Assembly (NCBI RefSeq): GCF_051991245.1
Contig: NC_135414.1
Span: 1,630,501-1,694,500 of the forward strand
Source of the DNA: Festucalex cinctus
Taxonomy: Eukaryota > Chordata > Actinopteri > Syngnathiformes > Syngnathidae
DNA length: 64,000 bases
Reading direction: 5' to 3'
The position numbers and the translations under genes were made by a program. The notes beneath the pieces are model-generated. The model was not told the origin of the DNA. It made no database searches and saw nothing but the letters and a program-made list of their open reading frames with translations. Shown here in pieces: positions 1-10,150 of this stretch; the first letter of the stretch is position 1, and the number at the start of each line of letters is the position of its first letter.

Positions 1-885
1 AGCATGAAATTGCTTGGGCACCTGTTAATTTTTAAGATTTTGACACATTCAGCTCAAATGTACAATCATGCGCTAAAAACGCATTTAAGGCAATAAAAAG
101 GTGATTATGGCTGTCAAACCTAAACCAAACGTTGTGCACTCAAATCTTTTGCTGTATTTAGTTTATTTTGGCATTCGGATGATGATTCTAGCATGAAATT
201 GCTTGGGCACCTGTTAATTTTTAAGATTTTGACACATTCAGCTCAAATGTACACAATTGCTGATTATGGCTGTCAAATCTAAACCAAACGTTGTGCACTC
301 AAATCTTTTGCTGTATTTAGTTTATTTTGGCATCCGGATGTTGATTCTAGCATGAAATTGCTTGGGCACCTGTTAATTTTTAAGATTTTGACACATTCAG
401 CTCAAATGTACAATCATGCGCTAAAAACGCATTTAAAGCAATAAAAAGGTGATTATGGCTGTCAAACCTAAACCAAACGTTGTGCACTCAAATCTTTTGC
501 TGTATTTAGTTTATTTTGGCATCCGGATGATGATTCTAGCATGAAATTGCTTGGGCACCTGTTAATTTTTAAGATTTTGACACATTCAGCTCAAATGTAC
601 ACAATTGCTGATTATGGCTGTCAAATCTAAACCAAACGTTGTGGACTCAAATCTTTTGCTGTATTTAGTTTATTTTGGCATCCAGATGATGATTCTAGCA
701 TGGAATTACTTGGGCACCTGTTAATTTTTAAGATTTTGACACATTCATCTCAAATGTACACAATTGCTGATTATGGCTGTCAAATCTAAACCAAACGTTG
801 TGCACTCAAATCTTTTGCTGTATTTAGTTTATTTTGGCATCCGGATGATGATTCTAGCATGAAATTGCTTGGGCACCTGTTAATG
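1..885. repeat. Tandem satellite with two unit lengths (A 189 bp, B 159 bp)
   Basis: Units begin with AGCATGAAATTGCTTGGGCA at 1, 190, 349, 538, 697 and 856, giving spacings of 189, 159, 189, 159 and 159 bp, so the order is A-B-A-B-B followed by a partial unit. A and B differ by a block between TGTAC and GATTATGG: 39 bp in A (containing GCGCTAAAAACGC) and 9 bp in B. Outside that block copies differ by only a few substitutions. The array starts before the window and is cut off mid-unit near 885. No protein is encoded. Confidence 0.95.
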
Positions 886-991
886 TATTTATGTATTTTT
901 TATTTTTTATTTTATTTTATTTTTATTTTTTAAGAGCTCAGAATTGTTCATTCGGTAGTCTTACCGATTCAACGTCTTATCTTCATTGCTC
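886..991. other. AT-rich spacer between satellite and LINE
   Basis: After the broken satellite unit comes a T/A-rich stretch (886-932) and about 60 bp of unremarkable sequence (933-991). The latter is the target flank at the 3' end of the minus-strand LINE. I see no gene here. Confidence 0.6.
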
Positions 992-1023
992 TTTTTTTTT
1001 TTTTTGTGTGTGCGTGCGTGCGT

Positions 1024-1054
<31 letters not shown>

Positions 1055-1066
1055 TGCGTGCAAATA
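992..1066 (-). repeat. LINE 3' tail: poly-A plus CG/TG microsatellite
   Basis: The plus strand shows 14 T (992-1005), then alternating TG/CG with GCGTGCGT runs to about 1066. On the LINE strand this is a (GCAC)-rich microsatellite directly before the poly-A. The truncated copy near 59150-59299 has the same arrangement, so the microsatellite belongs to the element's 3' terminus. Confidence 0.85.
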
Positions 1067-1142
1067 CGTATAAATGTATACTCATTAATACACCTAAAGC
1101 CTTATAAATATCCCATTACCCTTCGCCTTAACCAGGTACTTC

Positions 1143-1598
1143 AGAATCTTGCCAGAGTCGTGAAGTTTAAATGGTCAGGAGACCAGAGAAAAGGTCAGAA
1201 AAAAATTAAGAGAAAAGAAAGATAAATCAAAGTGAAATCCAGCACCGACCAAACACTTCCTGCCTTCCCCATGATTACAAAATCAAAGTCTGACGCCAAC
1301 CCCGGAGGCCTCTAAATTCCAGCAAATTTAGCGAGATCTCAAGAGACCAGAGGAAAAACTAAAGAGAGGAAGGAGGGAAGGATCGATAAGGCAGAGTGAG
1401 ATCCATAGAAGCCAGTACATCCAATCCATCAAAGTGAAATCCAGCACCAACAAAACCCCTCCTGCGTGGTTACAAAACCAGAGTCTTATGCCAACCCCAG
1501 AAACCTCAAACTTCCAATAAATTGAGATCTCAAGTGACCAGAGGAAAAACTAAAGAGAGGAAGGAGGGAAGGATAGATGAAGCAAAGTGAGATCCAAA
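1143..1598. repeat. Tandem duplication of about 195 bp in the LINE 3' region
   Basis: The phrase GAGATCTCAAG.GACCAGAGG with its A/G-rich continuation and GTGAGATCCA end occurs at about 1332-1403 and again at 1526-1598. The block beginning ATCAAAGTGAAATCCAGCAC occurs at about 1227 and 1428. A diverged third, partial copy starts near 1171. This gives roughly 2.3 copies with a period of 194-201 bp. Confidence 0.8.
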
Positions 1599-3668
1599 GA
1601 CCCAGCACCCACTGATTCAAGGGGCTGTGGGAGGGAGAGGCTACTTCTGTTGAGTTTCAGTAGATGCTGGTGCGACGGATCTGGCATGCATAAGGACCAC
1701 TACCAAAGAAAGACGCCGTCAACCGCGGTCCAGCAAAGCGAGCACCGCCCCCCCTCGAAATCCCCAGGCCGCGGCAGCACCAAGGCCACCCCCAAGCCAC
1801 CCGAGCGGACACCGGTCGGCGAGCCGACCCAGACGCCCGGAACACCCCCGCCCCAGCCCCGGCCCACACCCCCGAGCCCAAGGCCGCAGAACGAGGCCCA
1901 GCGGGCCCCCACAGCGCCCCACTGGTCCCCAGCCCCCATCCCCCCACGACCCCCCCGCACCCCACCCAAACCCGCCACCCGCCACGACCCAGGCCCCACC
2001 ACCCCCGGCCCCCAAACCCCCGAACACACCCCGACCTCCAACCCCCCACCCACCCATACCTCCACCCCCCCCCAAACAAGCCGCCCCCCCCCCCCCCCCG
2101 ACGACCGCCAACCCCCCCGCGAGCCCCCCCCCACCCCCGGAAACCGGCACCGGGCAGCAGCGCAGAGAGGGAAAACGTGCCCACCCCACCTCCAGCCGTG
2201 CGAGAGTAGCCCAGCGGCGGGAGGGGGGAAGCGGAGGAGGAAGCACCAGGGGAAAAGGCGGAACACCAGAACACCGAGCCCGGTGGGGAGAGGCCCCGGT
2301 CGTCACGCCAGCGTACTAGTGACACCTAACCCTGTTACTGAGCCCGCCAGCTCGCCGACTGGCGAGCTCTACCCTTACACCGTGAATGTGGCCCCCACCC
2401 AGTGTATATACAAGTGTGTGCGTGTGGTGCATTAAAATTGGGAGCAGGTGAGTCGGAGCAGAGGGAAAAAATTTCCCCTACTCCGACACACCCGCATCCC
2501 CCCAAAAAAATGAATATGTATATGTGTGGTGCATTAAAAAAGGAAATGGAGGGACAAAGTGGTGGGGCAGGGACACAGATGGGGGGGACCACAGCGCTGC
2601 CAGGCACTGCAGTCCATCCCCTCTGATGGCTCCCCGCCCCAACTCACCCCTCCCCTTGGACATGAAGTGCATTAAAATTGGAGGGGAGTTGAAGGGTGAA
2701 GACGGTGTTTCCACCCTTCCCCACCCCACCAAGAAATGTGTTGTGTGCCCTATGTGTATATTTACAAAGTGTATAGTGCAAAACTAGTGAAGTGAGTAAG
2801 AGGAGCGACCAGCGGGGCCTCACCCAACCCGGCGGGTGTAGGTGGCACGCCCGCCCCTCAGCACACCCCCACCCACCCCCACCCCACCTATCTGGCACCA
2901 CAATAGGCGGGCCGCCAGCGCAGCAGGGCTACTGGACAGCCCACCGGCCACCGGAGCCCGCCCGGGGCGCCAGGAGTTCTACCGGGGTGGGGCAGGCCTC
3001 AAACCCCCGCCCGGCCCCCGGAGCCCGACGCCCGGGCCGGGGAGGGAGCCACAGGCCCAGGGAGAGGGAGGGGGAGGGGGCGGGGGGCAGACAGGGAAGG
3101 GGGGGGGGGGGGCGACAAGGGAAAAGGGACCGGGAGGCAGAGGAGGATGGGCGGGAGGAGGCGAGGAGGGAGAGGCGACGGGGGGTAGGAAGGGGGAGGG
3201 GAGAGGGAGCCACGGGGCACACCAGAGGCCCACCCGCCCCAAACCGCGCCGCCGGGCACGGAGCAGCGGACCGCGCCGGGACGGCACCGCCCCGGGCACC
3301 AGGGAAAGCACCCCAACACCGCACCCCACAGGGGGCCCAGGGAGCGGCCAAGACGCAACCGCTACCGAGCAGACAACGGGGGGCAGAACCACCCCCGCCC
3401 GACCACGGGGGACGGCGTCAAGAAAATTGACTAATTAGCATGCAGTAACACCAAGTGTTGATGCTTAGTGCCCACTAGAAATAAATCTTAAGGAGTTAGT
3501 GAGTAAAGTGTCGCATAGTGTGGTATGCTTGAGCCCACTAGCAGCAACTAGGTTCCTGACTATATAAAAATAAAAACAATCAGATACAAAATACCAAATA
3601 CAGAAGCAGCGAAAACAGAAGTTGTAACGATGTGGTGGCTCTCGTTAACAGGCAGAATCTTGGCAGGA
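1599..3668 (-). other. Long GC-rich 3' region of the LINE
   Basis: From 1700 to 3430 the plus strand is extremely C-rich (to 2160) or purine/G-rich with C-runs (2800-3430), quite unlike the AT-rich ORF2. Within it, 2420-2690 carries three copies of GTGCATTAAAA (about 2429, 2529 and 2668), each followed by a purine-rich stretch. Many overlapping Pro/Arg/Gly-rich open frames exist on both strands, as expected from composition, and none has domain character. The final 240 bp before the ORF2 stop (3431-3668) are ordinary sequence. I read the whole as a non-coding 3' UTR because it lies between the ORF2 stop and the poly-A, but an older nested insertion cannot be excluded. Confidence 0.65.
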
Positions 3669-5630
3669 TTAAGTTGCCAAATTAAGATTAAAATATTCTA
3701 TGTACATAGACCATATTTGTTTAAATCTTGATACTTGATTTTTATTTAAGGCAGAGATTTTTTCCATTGAGATATAATTTATTAGTAAGTTTAACCAGTG
3801 GTCGATATTCAGAGATTGTTTATTTTTCCAATTGACAAGGATGATTTTTTTAGCAATAGTAAGGGCTATAAATATAGATTGGGATTGTTTACATGGTAGC
3901 TCAGTTATTGTTAAGTCACCTAGTAAACACAATCTTGGAGATAAAGGAAGCCTACAGTTTAATATATCAACGAGCTTTTCCAAGATTTTAGTCCAGAAAT
4001 GCATCACTGGAGTACATGACCATAAAGCATGAAGATAAGTATCGGCAGTGTTTTGTGAGCACTGGAGACAAATGTCGGAGTCAGAGAGTCCCATTTTTTT
4101 CATCATATATTGTGTAATATATGTTCTATGAAGTATCTTATATTGGATAAGTTGCAAATTTGTCTGTTTGGTCATTTTAAATACATTTTCACAGATTTGG
4201 GTCCAAAAGTCTGGTTCCGGAACTATAGACAAGTCTTTTTCCCATTTTAAAGTCGGTAAATACGTTTTATTTGTGTATAAAAATAACTTATATATTTTTG
4301 ATATTTTCTTTATTGTTGTTGGAGAAAGCTTTATAATATCTTTAGCTAAGACAGGCAGTTGGAGCGTGTCCTGAAGTGTTGGGATTTGTTTCTTAACCAT
4401 ATTTTTAACTTGCAGATAATGTAAGAAATTTCCATTTTTTATTTCATATTTCTGGACCAAGTTTGTATACGATATAAACTTATTATCTGAGAAAAGATGA
4501 TGAAGGTGTGTAATTCCTTTCTGCTCCCATAAGCTTAAATGGAACGACTGATTATTAAGTTGAAAGTCGGGGTTATGCCAAATGGGAGAGAGCCCACAGG
4601 GCGCCAATTGGGAGTTTGTAATTTCTAATGCCTTCCACCAGGCAGTCAGGGTGGCGGCTATCATTGGGTTTTTAAAACAATTATGTCGTTTTATTGATTT
4701 TGTAATAAAGAGTAAATCTAACAGTCTAAGATTATTACAATCCTTCTGCTCCAATTCCAACCAACAGTTAGTATCTCTGTTGGGTTGTGTCCATAGCACA
4801 AGATATTGTAGTTGATTAGCTATATAATAGTACATAAAGTTTGGTGCCTCTAAACCTCCTTTAGATTTACTTTCCTGAAGAGTAGATAGACTAATTTTGG
4901 CTTTTTTTTTATTCCAATAGAATTTTATGATAGCAGAGTCCAGCGATTGGAACCAGTTAGACGTAGGTTTAAATGGAATCATTGAAAATAAATAATTAAT
5001 CTTTGGTAAAACTTTCATTTTTATAGTAGCTATCCATCCTATTAAAGAGATAGGAAGATTATTCCAGCGCTCCAGATCACTACGGATACTGTCCAATAAC
5101 GGTAAAAAATTTAAAGAAGTTAATTCAGTTAACTTTGGTGAAATTTTAACACCTAAGTATTTTAAATTACCTGTAGGAAAGGAGTAGTGTGGATCCTGAC
5201 TTGTAGGATTCCATGAATTTTCTGTGATAGGTAATAATGTTGATTTTGTCCAGTTAATAGAGTAATCTGATAAGTGAGAGAATTTAGTTATTAAGTTAAA
5301 TGCTTCCCCTAGCGAGGTAGCAGGTACTTCTAGATAGAGTAGTATATCATCGGCATATAGATTAATTTTATGTTCTATTGTCCCGGAGTGGATTCCTTGG
5401 ATCCGTCTATCCTGACGTATAGCTAATGCAAGCGGCTCAATAAATATAGCAAATAATAAAGGAGACATTGGGAACCCTTGTCTTGTTCCCCTTTGTATAG
5501 TAAAACTCTGTGATGTAATCCCATTGGTAGTAACTGTAGCTTTAGGAGAATCATATAATATTGAGACCCATTGAATGAATGACTCCCCGAAGCCGAATTT
5601 ATTTAAGACAGCAAAGAGGACCAGTTAACT
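3669..5630 (-). pseudogene. LINE ORF2, reverse transcriptase core and C-terminus
   Basis: This is the C-terminal two-thirds of L1/Tx1 ORF2, the polyprotein that nicks DNA and primes reverse transcription at the nick. The first in-frame Met is at 5468, but the frame is open upstream to about 5630 and includes FGFGESFIQW and RGTRQGFPMSP, so that Met is not a true start. Visible landmarks are the reverse transcriptase block MSPLLFAIFIEPLA, the catalytic YADDILLYL, KYLGVKIS, the GGLEAPNF block and, near the C-terminus, CLQC..DTYLHALWSC, the Cys/His segment typical of these LINEs. The last residue before the stop is at 3672. This part contains no internal stop. It is separated from the preceding segment by one frameshift at about 5625-5632. 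Confidence 0.92.
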
Positions 5631-6049
5631 TTATCGAAGGCCTTTTCTGCATCCAGCGAAATAACAACTGCCTTTTTATCATACCGCTGTGACATACTAA
5701 TCAAGTTAAAGAGCCTCCTAATATTATTAGTAGAATGACGACCTTTAATAGAACCTGTTTGATCGCTATGAATAATTGTCGAGATTACTGTCTCTAGTCG
5801 AGATGCCAAGGCCTTAGCGATCATTTTAATATCGGTATTAATTAGTGATATCGGTCGGTAACTTGACGGGAGGGTGGGGTCTTTTTCTGGCTTTAATAAA
5901 AGTTTAATTGCTGCTATATTCATATCTTGACGTGTATCACCCTTACTTTTAATTTCAGTTACTACTCTTAGAAATAATGGAGCAAACATTAACCAGAAAT
6001 GTTTAAAAAAATATAGCCGGATAGCCGTCTGGACCAGGTGCTCTGCCAT
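5603..6049 (-). pseudogene. LINE ORF2, N-terminal part of reverse transcriptase
   Basis: This middle frame of ORF2 carries reverse transcriptase blocks SSYRPISLINTDIKMIAKAL, QTGSIKGR and VVISLDAEKAFDKV; the Asp in LDAEKAFD is one of the metal-binding residues. It overlaps the endonuclease frame at 6003-6049, where a run of T (about 6005-6011) is the likely site of a one-base slip. It runs off-frame near 5630, just after VNWSS. The translation start is artificial, because the segment is simply the continuation of the endonuclease frame. Confidence 0.9.
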
Positions 6050-7448
6050 TAGGCATACTGTCTAAAGCACGATACAACTCATCTATAGTAAGCGGGGCAT
6101 CTAGAATATCTTTATGTTCAATAGATAACTGAGGTATATTTAAGCTATTTAGGAATACCTCAATATGTTCAGGGTTAGGTCTATTAATTTCTGAGTATAG
6201 ATTTTGATAATAGTTATAAAAAATATGGTTAATTTCTTTTGGTGATTGTGTGCATTCACCATTTATATCTTTAATAGCCGTTATAAGAGATTTTTCCTGA
6301 TTCCGTTGAAGTTGATTTGCCAGGAATTTACCTGATTTATTATTATGTTCAAAATTATTATATCTCAACTGTTGTATTATAAACTCTGTCTTTTTAGATA
6401 ACATGTTATCTAACTGTATTTTTATATTCTGTAGTTCTATCCATATTTGATTATTTTGGTTTAATGCATATTCATCCGTTAGTTGTTTAATTTTATCTTC
6501 CAGGTATTTTTCTAATTTTTTATCCTGTTTCCTTTTATAAGTTGAATATGATATAATTTTCCCTCTAATTACCGCTTTTCCTGCTTCCCAGAGAAGAGAT
6601 GGAGATATATTTGGAGAGTCATTTATTTCCAAAAAATCTGCCCACTCCCTTCTAATAATTTTATCAAACTCTACGTCTTTCAGTAATGAGATGTTAAAAC
6701 GCCATATCGGGGGAAGTTTAAAGGTAGAGTCAATTTGTAGAGTGAGAGAGACTGGTGCATGATCACTTATAATTATAGAATGTATTTTTATAGCAGTTTT
6801 ATCAACAATAGAATTATTTGTAAGGAAAAAATCAATTCTTGAGAATGATCGGTGCACCGCAGAGAAGAAAGTAAATTCCTTCTTAGTTGGGTTTTGAAGT
6901 CTCCAGCCATCGCTGAGGCCAAAATCCTCCATATATTCATCTATTACTTTAGCGGATCGTAATCGCCTTGTATATATCGTATTATTAGAACGATCTATTA
7001 ACGGGTTTAAGACCGTGTTAAAATCACCTCCAATAATAATAGTAGAATTTGTTGCTAAATCGAGTAACCGAGAGAAAAATTCATGGAAAAAATCCGGGTT
7101 ATCATTATTTGGGGCATATAAATTACCAATTGTATATACTTTATTAAATATAGTTACCTGGATAATAATATATCGGCCCTCTAAATCTGTTACTATATTA
7201 TTTAGAGTAAAGAATAAATTCTTATGTATAAGTATAGAGACACCTCTTTGTCTACTATTATAGGAGGCAGAGTAAACTTGACTAAATTTTTTATCTATAA
7301 ATAATTTTTCTTCTGATTTTTGTAAGTGGGTTTCTTGTAGGAGACAAATATCTGCCTTAAATTTTGAGAGATGGTCTAAAATTTTTATTCTTTTTGCCTG
7401 GGAGCGAGCGCCACACACATTCCAGGAGACCAGAACTAATTTCTGCAT
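6003..7448 (-). pseudogene. LINE ORF2, endonuclease domain and linker
   Basis: This is the N-terminal 470 residues of ORF2. It opens MQKLVLVSWNVCGARSQ, the beta-strand that starts L1-type apurinic endonucleases. It then shows LLQETHL (catalytic Glu), GGDFNTVLNP (GDFN), RIDFFLTNN and ISDHAPVSL (the SDH catalytic His), all in the expected order. A Lys/Gln-rich linker follows, and the frame ends in NGRAPGPDGYPA, the standard lead into the reverse transcriptase, where a T-run slip changes frame. The Met at 7448 is a plausible true start because the endonuclease begins almost immediately. ORF2 as a whole has only two frameshifts and no other stops, which suggests a fairly young insertion. Confidence 0.92.
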
Positions 7449-7993
7449 ACGAGCAATATAGACTCAGTCTTATGTATACATCTATATAAGCTGCTTATTA
7501 ATATTAACATATTGTAGGATAGCAAAAGAGTAATTAGGCAATTTATATAATTTATATAAAGAGAGAGATAGCAAGTAGATAAGTATAATAGTGAAGAAAC
7601 GTGGGGGGAAGTGAGTGTGAAGGAAATCTGTGGGGGATTCAACATAACAATACACCAGTAAATAGTGACCTAAGCGAGATTATTATTTTTATTATTATTA
7701 TTATTTTTATTTTTTTAAGAATATATTTTTATATTATTATTATTATTATCAATATTATTATTATTATAGCCTATACATGATATAAATTCATATTCTCAGT
7801 TTCGTAACCCATTATCCATACATATACATACATATACATACACATATACATACATATACATATATATATACATATATACACATATACATACACATACATA
7901 TACATACGTCAAATAATCACACAATACTCGGCTCTACCGATTATCAGTTAGAACAGCCAAGTGGTCAACACAAGAACTGGATATGAACTCCAT
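7449..7993. repeat. LINE leader and AT-rich microsatellites
   Basis: Positions 7449-7675 are AT-rich sequence upstream of LINE ORF2 with no ORF1. From 7676 to 7770 there are (ATT)n/(TTA)n runs, and from about 7816 to 7908 there are (TACATA)n and (CATATA)n runs. Positions 7909-7993 are short unassigned sequence leading into the pol fragment. I see no gene in this stretch. Confidence 0.7.
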
Positions 7994-8434
7994 TTAAACC
8001 ATGAAGCGGTGCTCCTTGCCGTCATGTGCCATCAGGATAACGTTCCGGTTGGAGGTCCAGATAAGGCGGGCGAGCTTCAAGTGGTTCTGGGAGCCAGGAG
8101 ATGCCGGCTGCACCGGAGGAACCTGGTAGGTCTTAATGAAGCGCAGCTGTGGGGCTGAGCCAACCTCACTTAAATCCGGCTTAAGGCCGTCTATCCAGCC
8201 TTCGTCGGGTATATTCCACTGGCTCATCGACTCCTCGTCCCCACCACAAATTACGCAGGGTAAGATAGCCGATCGCCAATTAAAACCTTCTACTCTATTA
8301 CTAATATATCCTCTTACTGCATTCATCCAAAGCTTAAATGCCTTACCAACCATTATTTCCCTTTCAGTCCTCCGCACAATGACAGCTCCTTTTACCATAA
8401 CGAGCTTGACAAAGGGCGGAGTGACTTGTTCCAT
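7994..8434 (-). CDS. Unrecognised 146-residue open frame downstream of integrase
   Basis: This open frame starts with ATG at 8434, 30 bp after the integrase stop and on the same strand. The product is 146 residues with no obvious signal peptide or membrane segment. It contains a CxxC (PCVICGG) and a Pro-rich patch (VPPVQPASPG). I do not recognise the family. In retrovirus-like elements the position just after integrase is used by env or an accessory gene, or the frame could be an extra pol C-terminal portion out of frame. There is no internal stop, which is notable given the damage to the rest of the fragment. It may also be a chance frame. Confidence 0.35.
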   Translation of the reverse strand: MEQVTPPFVKLVMVKGAVIVRRTEREIMVGKAFKLWMNAVRGYISNRVEGFNWRSAILPCVICGGDEESMSQWNIPDEGWIDGLKPDLSEVGSAPQLRFIKTYQVPPVQPASPGSQNHLKLARLIWTSNRNVILMAHDGKEHRFMV

Positions 8435-8463
8435 TTTTTAATTATTTGTCTTACTCCTTAGCT

Positions 8464-9183
8464 TCAGACCGAATTAACTGGTATCGGTTTTAGCTGCTCT
8501 ACCCCTTGGAGTCCCTTATTCTTCAATCGCACTGTGTTTCTGTCCAAAACTTCTTCAACGATGTCAAACTGATCATACTTCACTTTTACTGCCTGGTTAT
8601 CAGATGGACCATGAGCTTTAATCCACACTCTCTGTCCTACCTCAAATGGGCACTTCCTTTTCTGAGGGTTCTCTGTGCTTTGCATCCGTCCTACCTCAGG
8701 AGCGACAAAGGGGCGCTGGTTCAATTCCTCAGAAGGGGAATGTCTATCTGCTCGGCTCCTCCCATTCAGGTCCTTGACCAACTCCACCAATTTTTCACTC
8801 CATTCCTTACCATTAGCATTTTTCCCGAGCCAACTTTTAACTAGACCAATGGTTCTTTCAGCCACGCCATTAGCTTGAGGGGTGTAAGGCGGTGAATAAA
8901 TTCTTATTATTCCCCACTTTTGACACCACCTGTCTATTGTAGCGTTTTTGAAATGAGTTCCATTGTCAGTTCTTAACTCTCTCGGTATGCCTAACCACAT
9001 ACAACCCTCTTCTAGTGTTCTTAATACGCTATTAGCATTCGCGCTACGTACCGCTTTTAATCCAAAATGTCCTGACATCGAATCAACAAGCACAACAAGA
9101 TATTTCTCACCTTTAGTGCCGTTTACCCCCATGGGGCCTGCTACGTCCATGCAAACTGATGCCCACAAATCCAAGACAGTGTG
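8464..9183 (-). pseudogene. Retroviral-type integrase, catalytic core and C-terminal domain
   Basis: The frame is open from just after a TAA at 9184-9186 to a TGA at 8464. It lacks the N-terminal zinc (HHCC) domain and starts directly in the catalytic core. The three catalytic acidic positions can be seen: Asp in MDVAGPM, Asp in RTDNGTHF and Glu in ANGVAERTI. The segment PPYTPQANG is the usual lead to the Glu. The C-terminal part (GQRVWIKAHGP and DRNTVRLKNKG) fits the SH3-like DNA-binding domain of retroviral and Ty3-type integrases. The N-terminal truncation coincides with the strand switch at 9177-9192, so the rearrangement, not a later stop, removed the start. Confidence 0.85.
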
Positions 9184-9192
9184 TTAACACTG
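9177..9192. repeat. Palindrome at the integrase/RT strand-switch point
   Basis: CAGTGTGTTAACACTG has six-base arms CAGTGT and ACACTG around GTTA. It lies exactly where the minus-strand integrase frame ends and the plus-strand RT frame begins. Such a hairpin is a plausible footprint of the inversion, or could be chance. Confidence 0.7.
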
Positions 9193-10150
9193 GAAGGGAA
9201 AAAGAGATTAGGTGAAATCCTAGACAAGGCCGCAGTCGCACATTTTAAAAATGATTGCGGAGATTTAGGATCAAAATACATGCATACTATTAGTGGGGGG
9301 GTACATCCGCCAGTAAGACAGTATCCCCTCAACCCCGGAGCAGTAGCCGAAATGGAGGTAATTGTAAAAGAATTATTAGCACTTGGCATTATTCGTGAAG
9401 AGCTAAATCCTATTACTAATAGCCCAATTCAAGCCGTTAAAAAACCTGAAGCGGTAGGAGGGGGTTGGAGGCCGGTCATTAATTTTAAAGCTCTAAACCG
9501 CCGTACGGTGGCAAACCGAGCGAGCCTCATAAACCCCCAGGCTTCTTTAAAAACGTAAAAAAGAGTAAAAAAGTATAAATCATGTATTGACCTTGCAAAT
9601 GGATTCTTTTCCCTGAGAATTGCCAAAACATCACAAGGGAAAACAGCGTTTACGCATAAAGGAAAAGCATACGTTTGGCAGCGCTTGCCGCAAGGGTATA
9701 AGAACTCCCCGAACGTATTTCAATCAGCTGTCTTGCATGTCTTGGAAGGTCTCCCAGTCACAGTTTACATCGATGATGTGTTCATTGCTAGTGACACGGA
9801 GGAGGAACATTTAGAAATTTTGCAAGCTGTAATCAAGCGAGTAACGGAGGCAGGATTAAAGCTAAATCTTAAAAAGTGTCAGCTTGCCAGGTTTCAGGTG
9901 GATTACTTGGGATTCCAAGTGTCTGAGGACTTGGGGCTGTCGCAAGCGTATAGAGAGAAAATAGAACAGATTTTGCCTCCAACGTCCGAGAACGAGCTGC
10001 AAAAAATATTAGGACTGTGTAATTATGTTCGAGATCATGTTCCGTACTATCAGAAATTTGCGAGACCCCTTTATGCCCGACTGCGCAAAAATCCTAACGA
10101 AAAGAAAACAAAAGAGTGGCCGTGGTCGGCTAAAGACCAAGAAAATTTAA
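9181..10150 (+). pseudogene. Retroviral-type reverse transcriptase fragment with one stop
   Basis: A single plus-strand frame runs across the segment with one in-frame TAA at 9556-9558 inside an A-rich patch. Before it are blocks GGVHPPVRQYPL and GGWRPVINFKALN from the fingers region. After it are LPQGYKNSP, the catalytic YIDDVF and KCQLARFQVDYLGFQVS, then the thumb-like ILGLCNYVRDHVPYY. The LPQG and Y-x-DD blocks are characteristic of retroviral and Ty3-type RT and differ from the two LINEs in this window. Protease is absent upstream and RNase H downstream. The frame continues 26 bp into array sequence to 10176, which is not part of pol. Confidence 0.85.

Larger units (their letters stand above)
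992..7678 (-). mobile_element. L1/Tx1-type LINE, near-complete ORF2, no ORF1 seen
   Basis: The element reads on the minus strand. ORF2 lies at 7448 to 3669, followed by an unusually long 3' region (3668 to 992) ending in a CG/TG microsatellite and 14 A residues (plus-strand T run at 992-1005). ORF2 has an apurinic-type endonuclease, a reverse transcriptase and a C-terminal Cys/His segment, the order of the L1/Tx1 group. The 3' end is confirmed by a second, 5'-truncated copy of the same terminal sequence at 59055-59299, flanked by target duplications. No ORF1 is visible upstream of 7448: only about 230 bp of leader precede AT-rich microsatellites, so the copy is probably 5'-truncated or its 5' end is obscured. 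I could not find a convincing target duplication for this copy, and the upper boundary is approximate. Confidence 0.85.
7994..10150. mobile_element. Rearranged retroviral/LTR-type pol fragment (integrase minus, RT plus)
   Basis: An integrase reading frame on the minus strand and a reverse transcriptase frame on the plus strand meet head to head at about 9181-9184. In an intact element both would be on one strand in the order RT-RNase H-integrase, so this copy has an inversion or is two fused fragments. Protease, RNase H, gag and LTRs are not seen. The right end passes into the array repeat at about 10150, where the sequence becomes AATAAACACTGTAGGAGGAG, as in array units. I judge it an old, inactive endogenous copy. 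Its clade (class III-like retrovirus or Ty3-like) cannot be settled by eye. Confidence 0.75.

Noticed and set aside
1587..3438. Long Pro/Arg/Gly-rich open frames on both strands
   Set aside because: They arise from C-rich and G-rich sequence in the LINE 3' region, overlap in several frames at once and show no domain pattern.
3832..9187. Plus-strand open frames over LINE ORF2 and the integrase
   Set aside because: They are antisense shadows of well-supported minus-strand frames.
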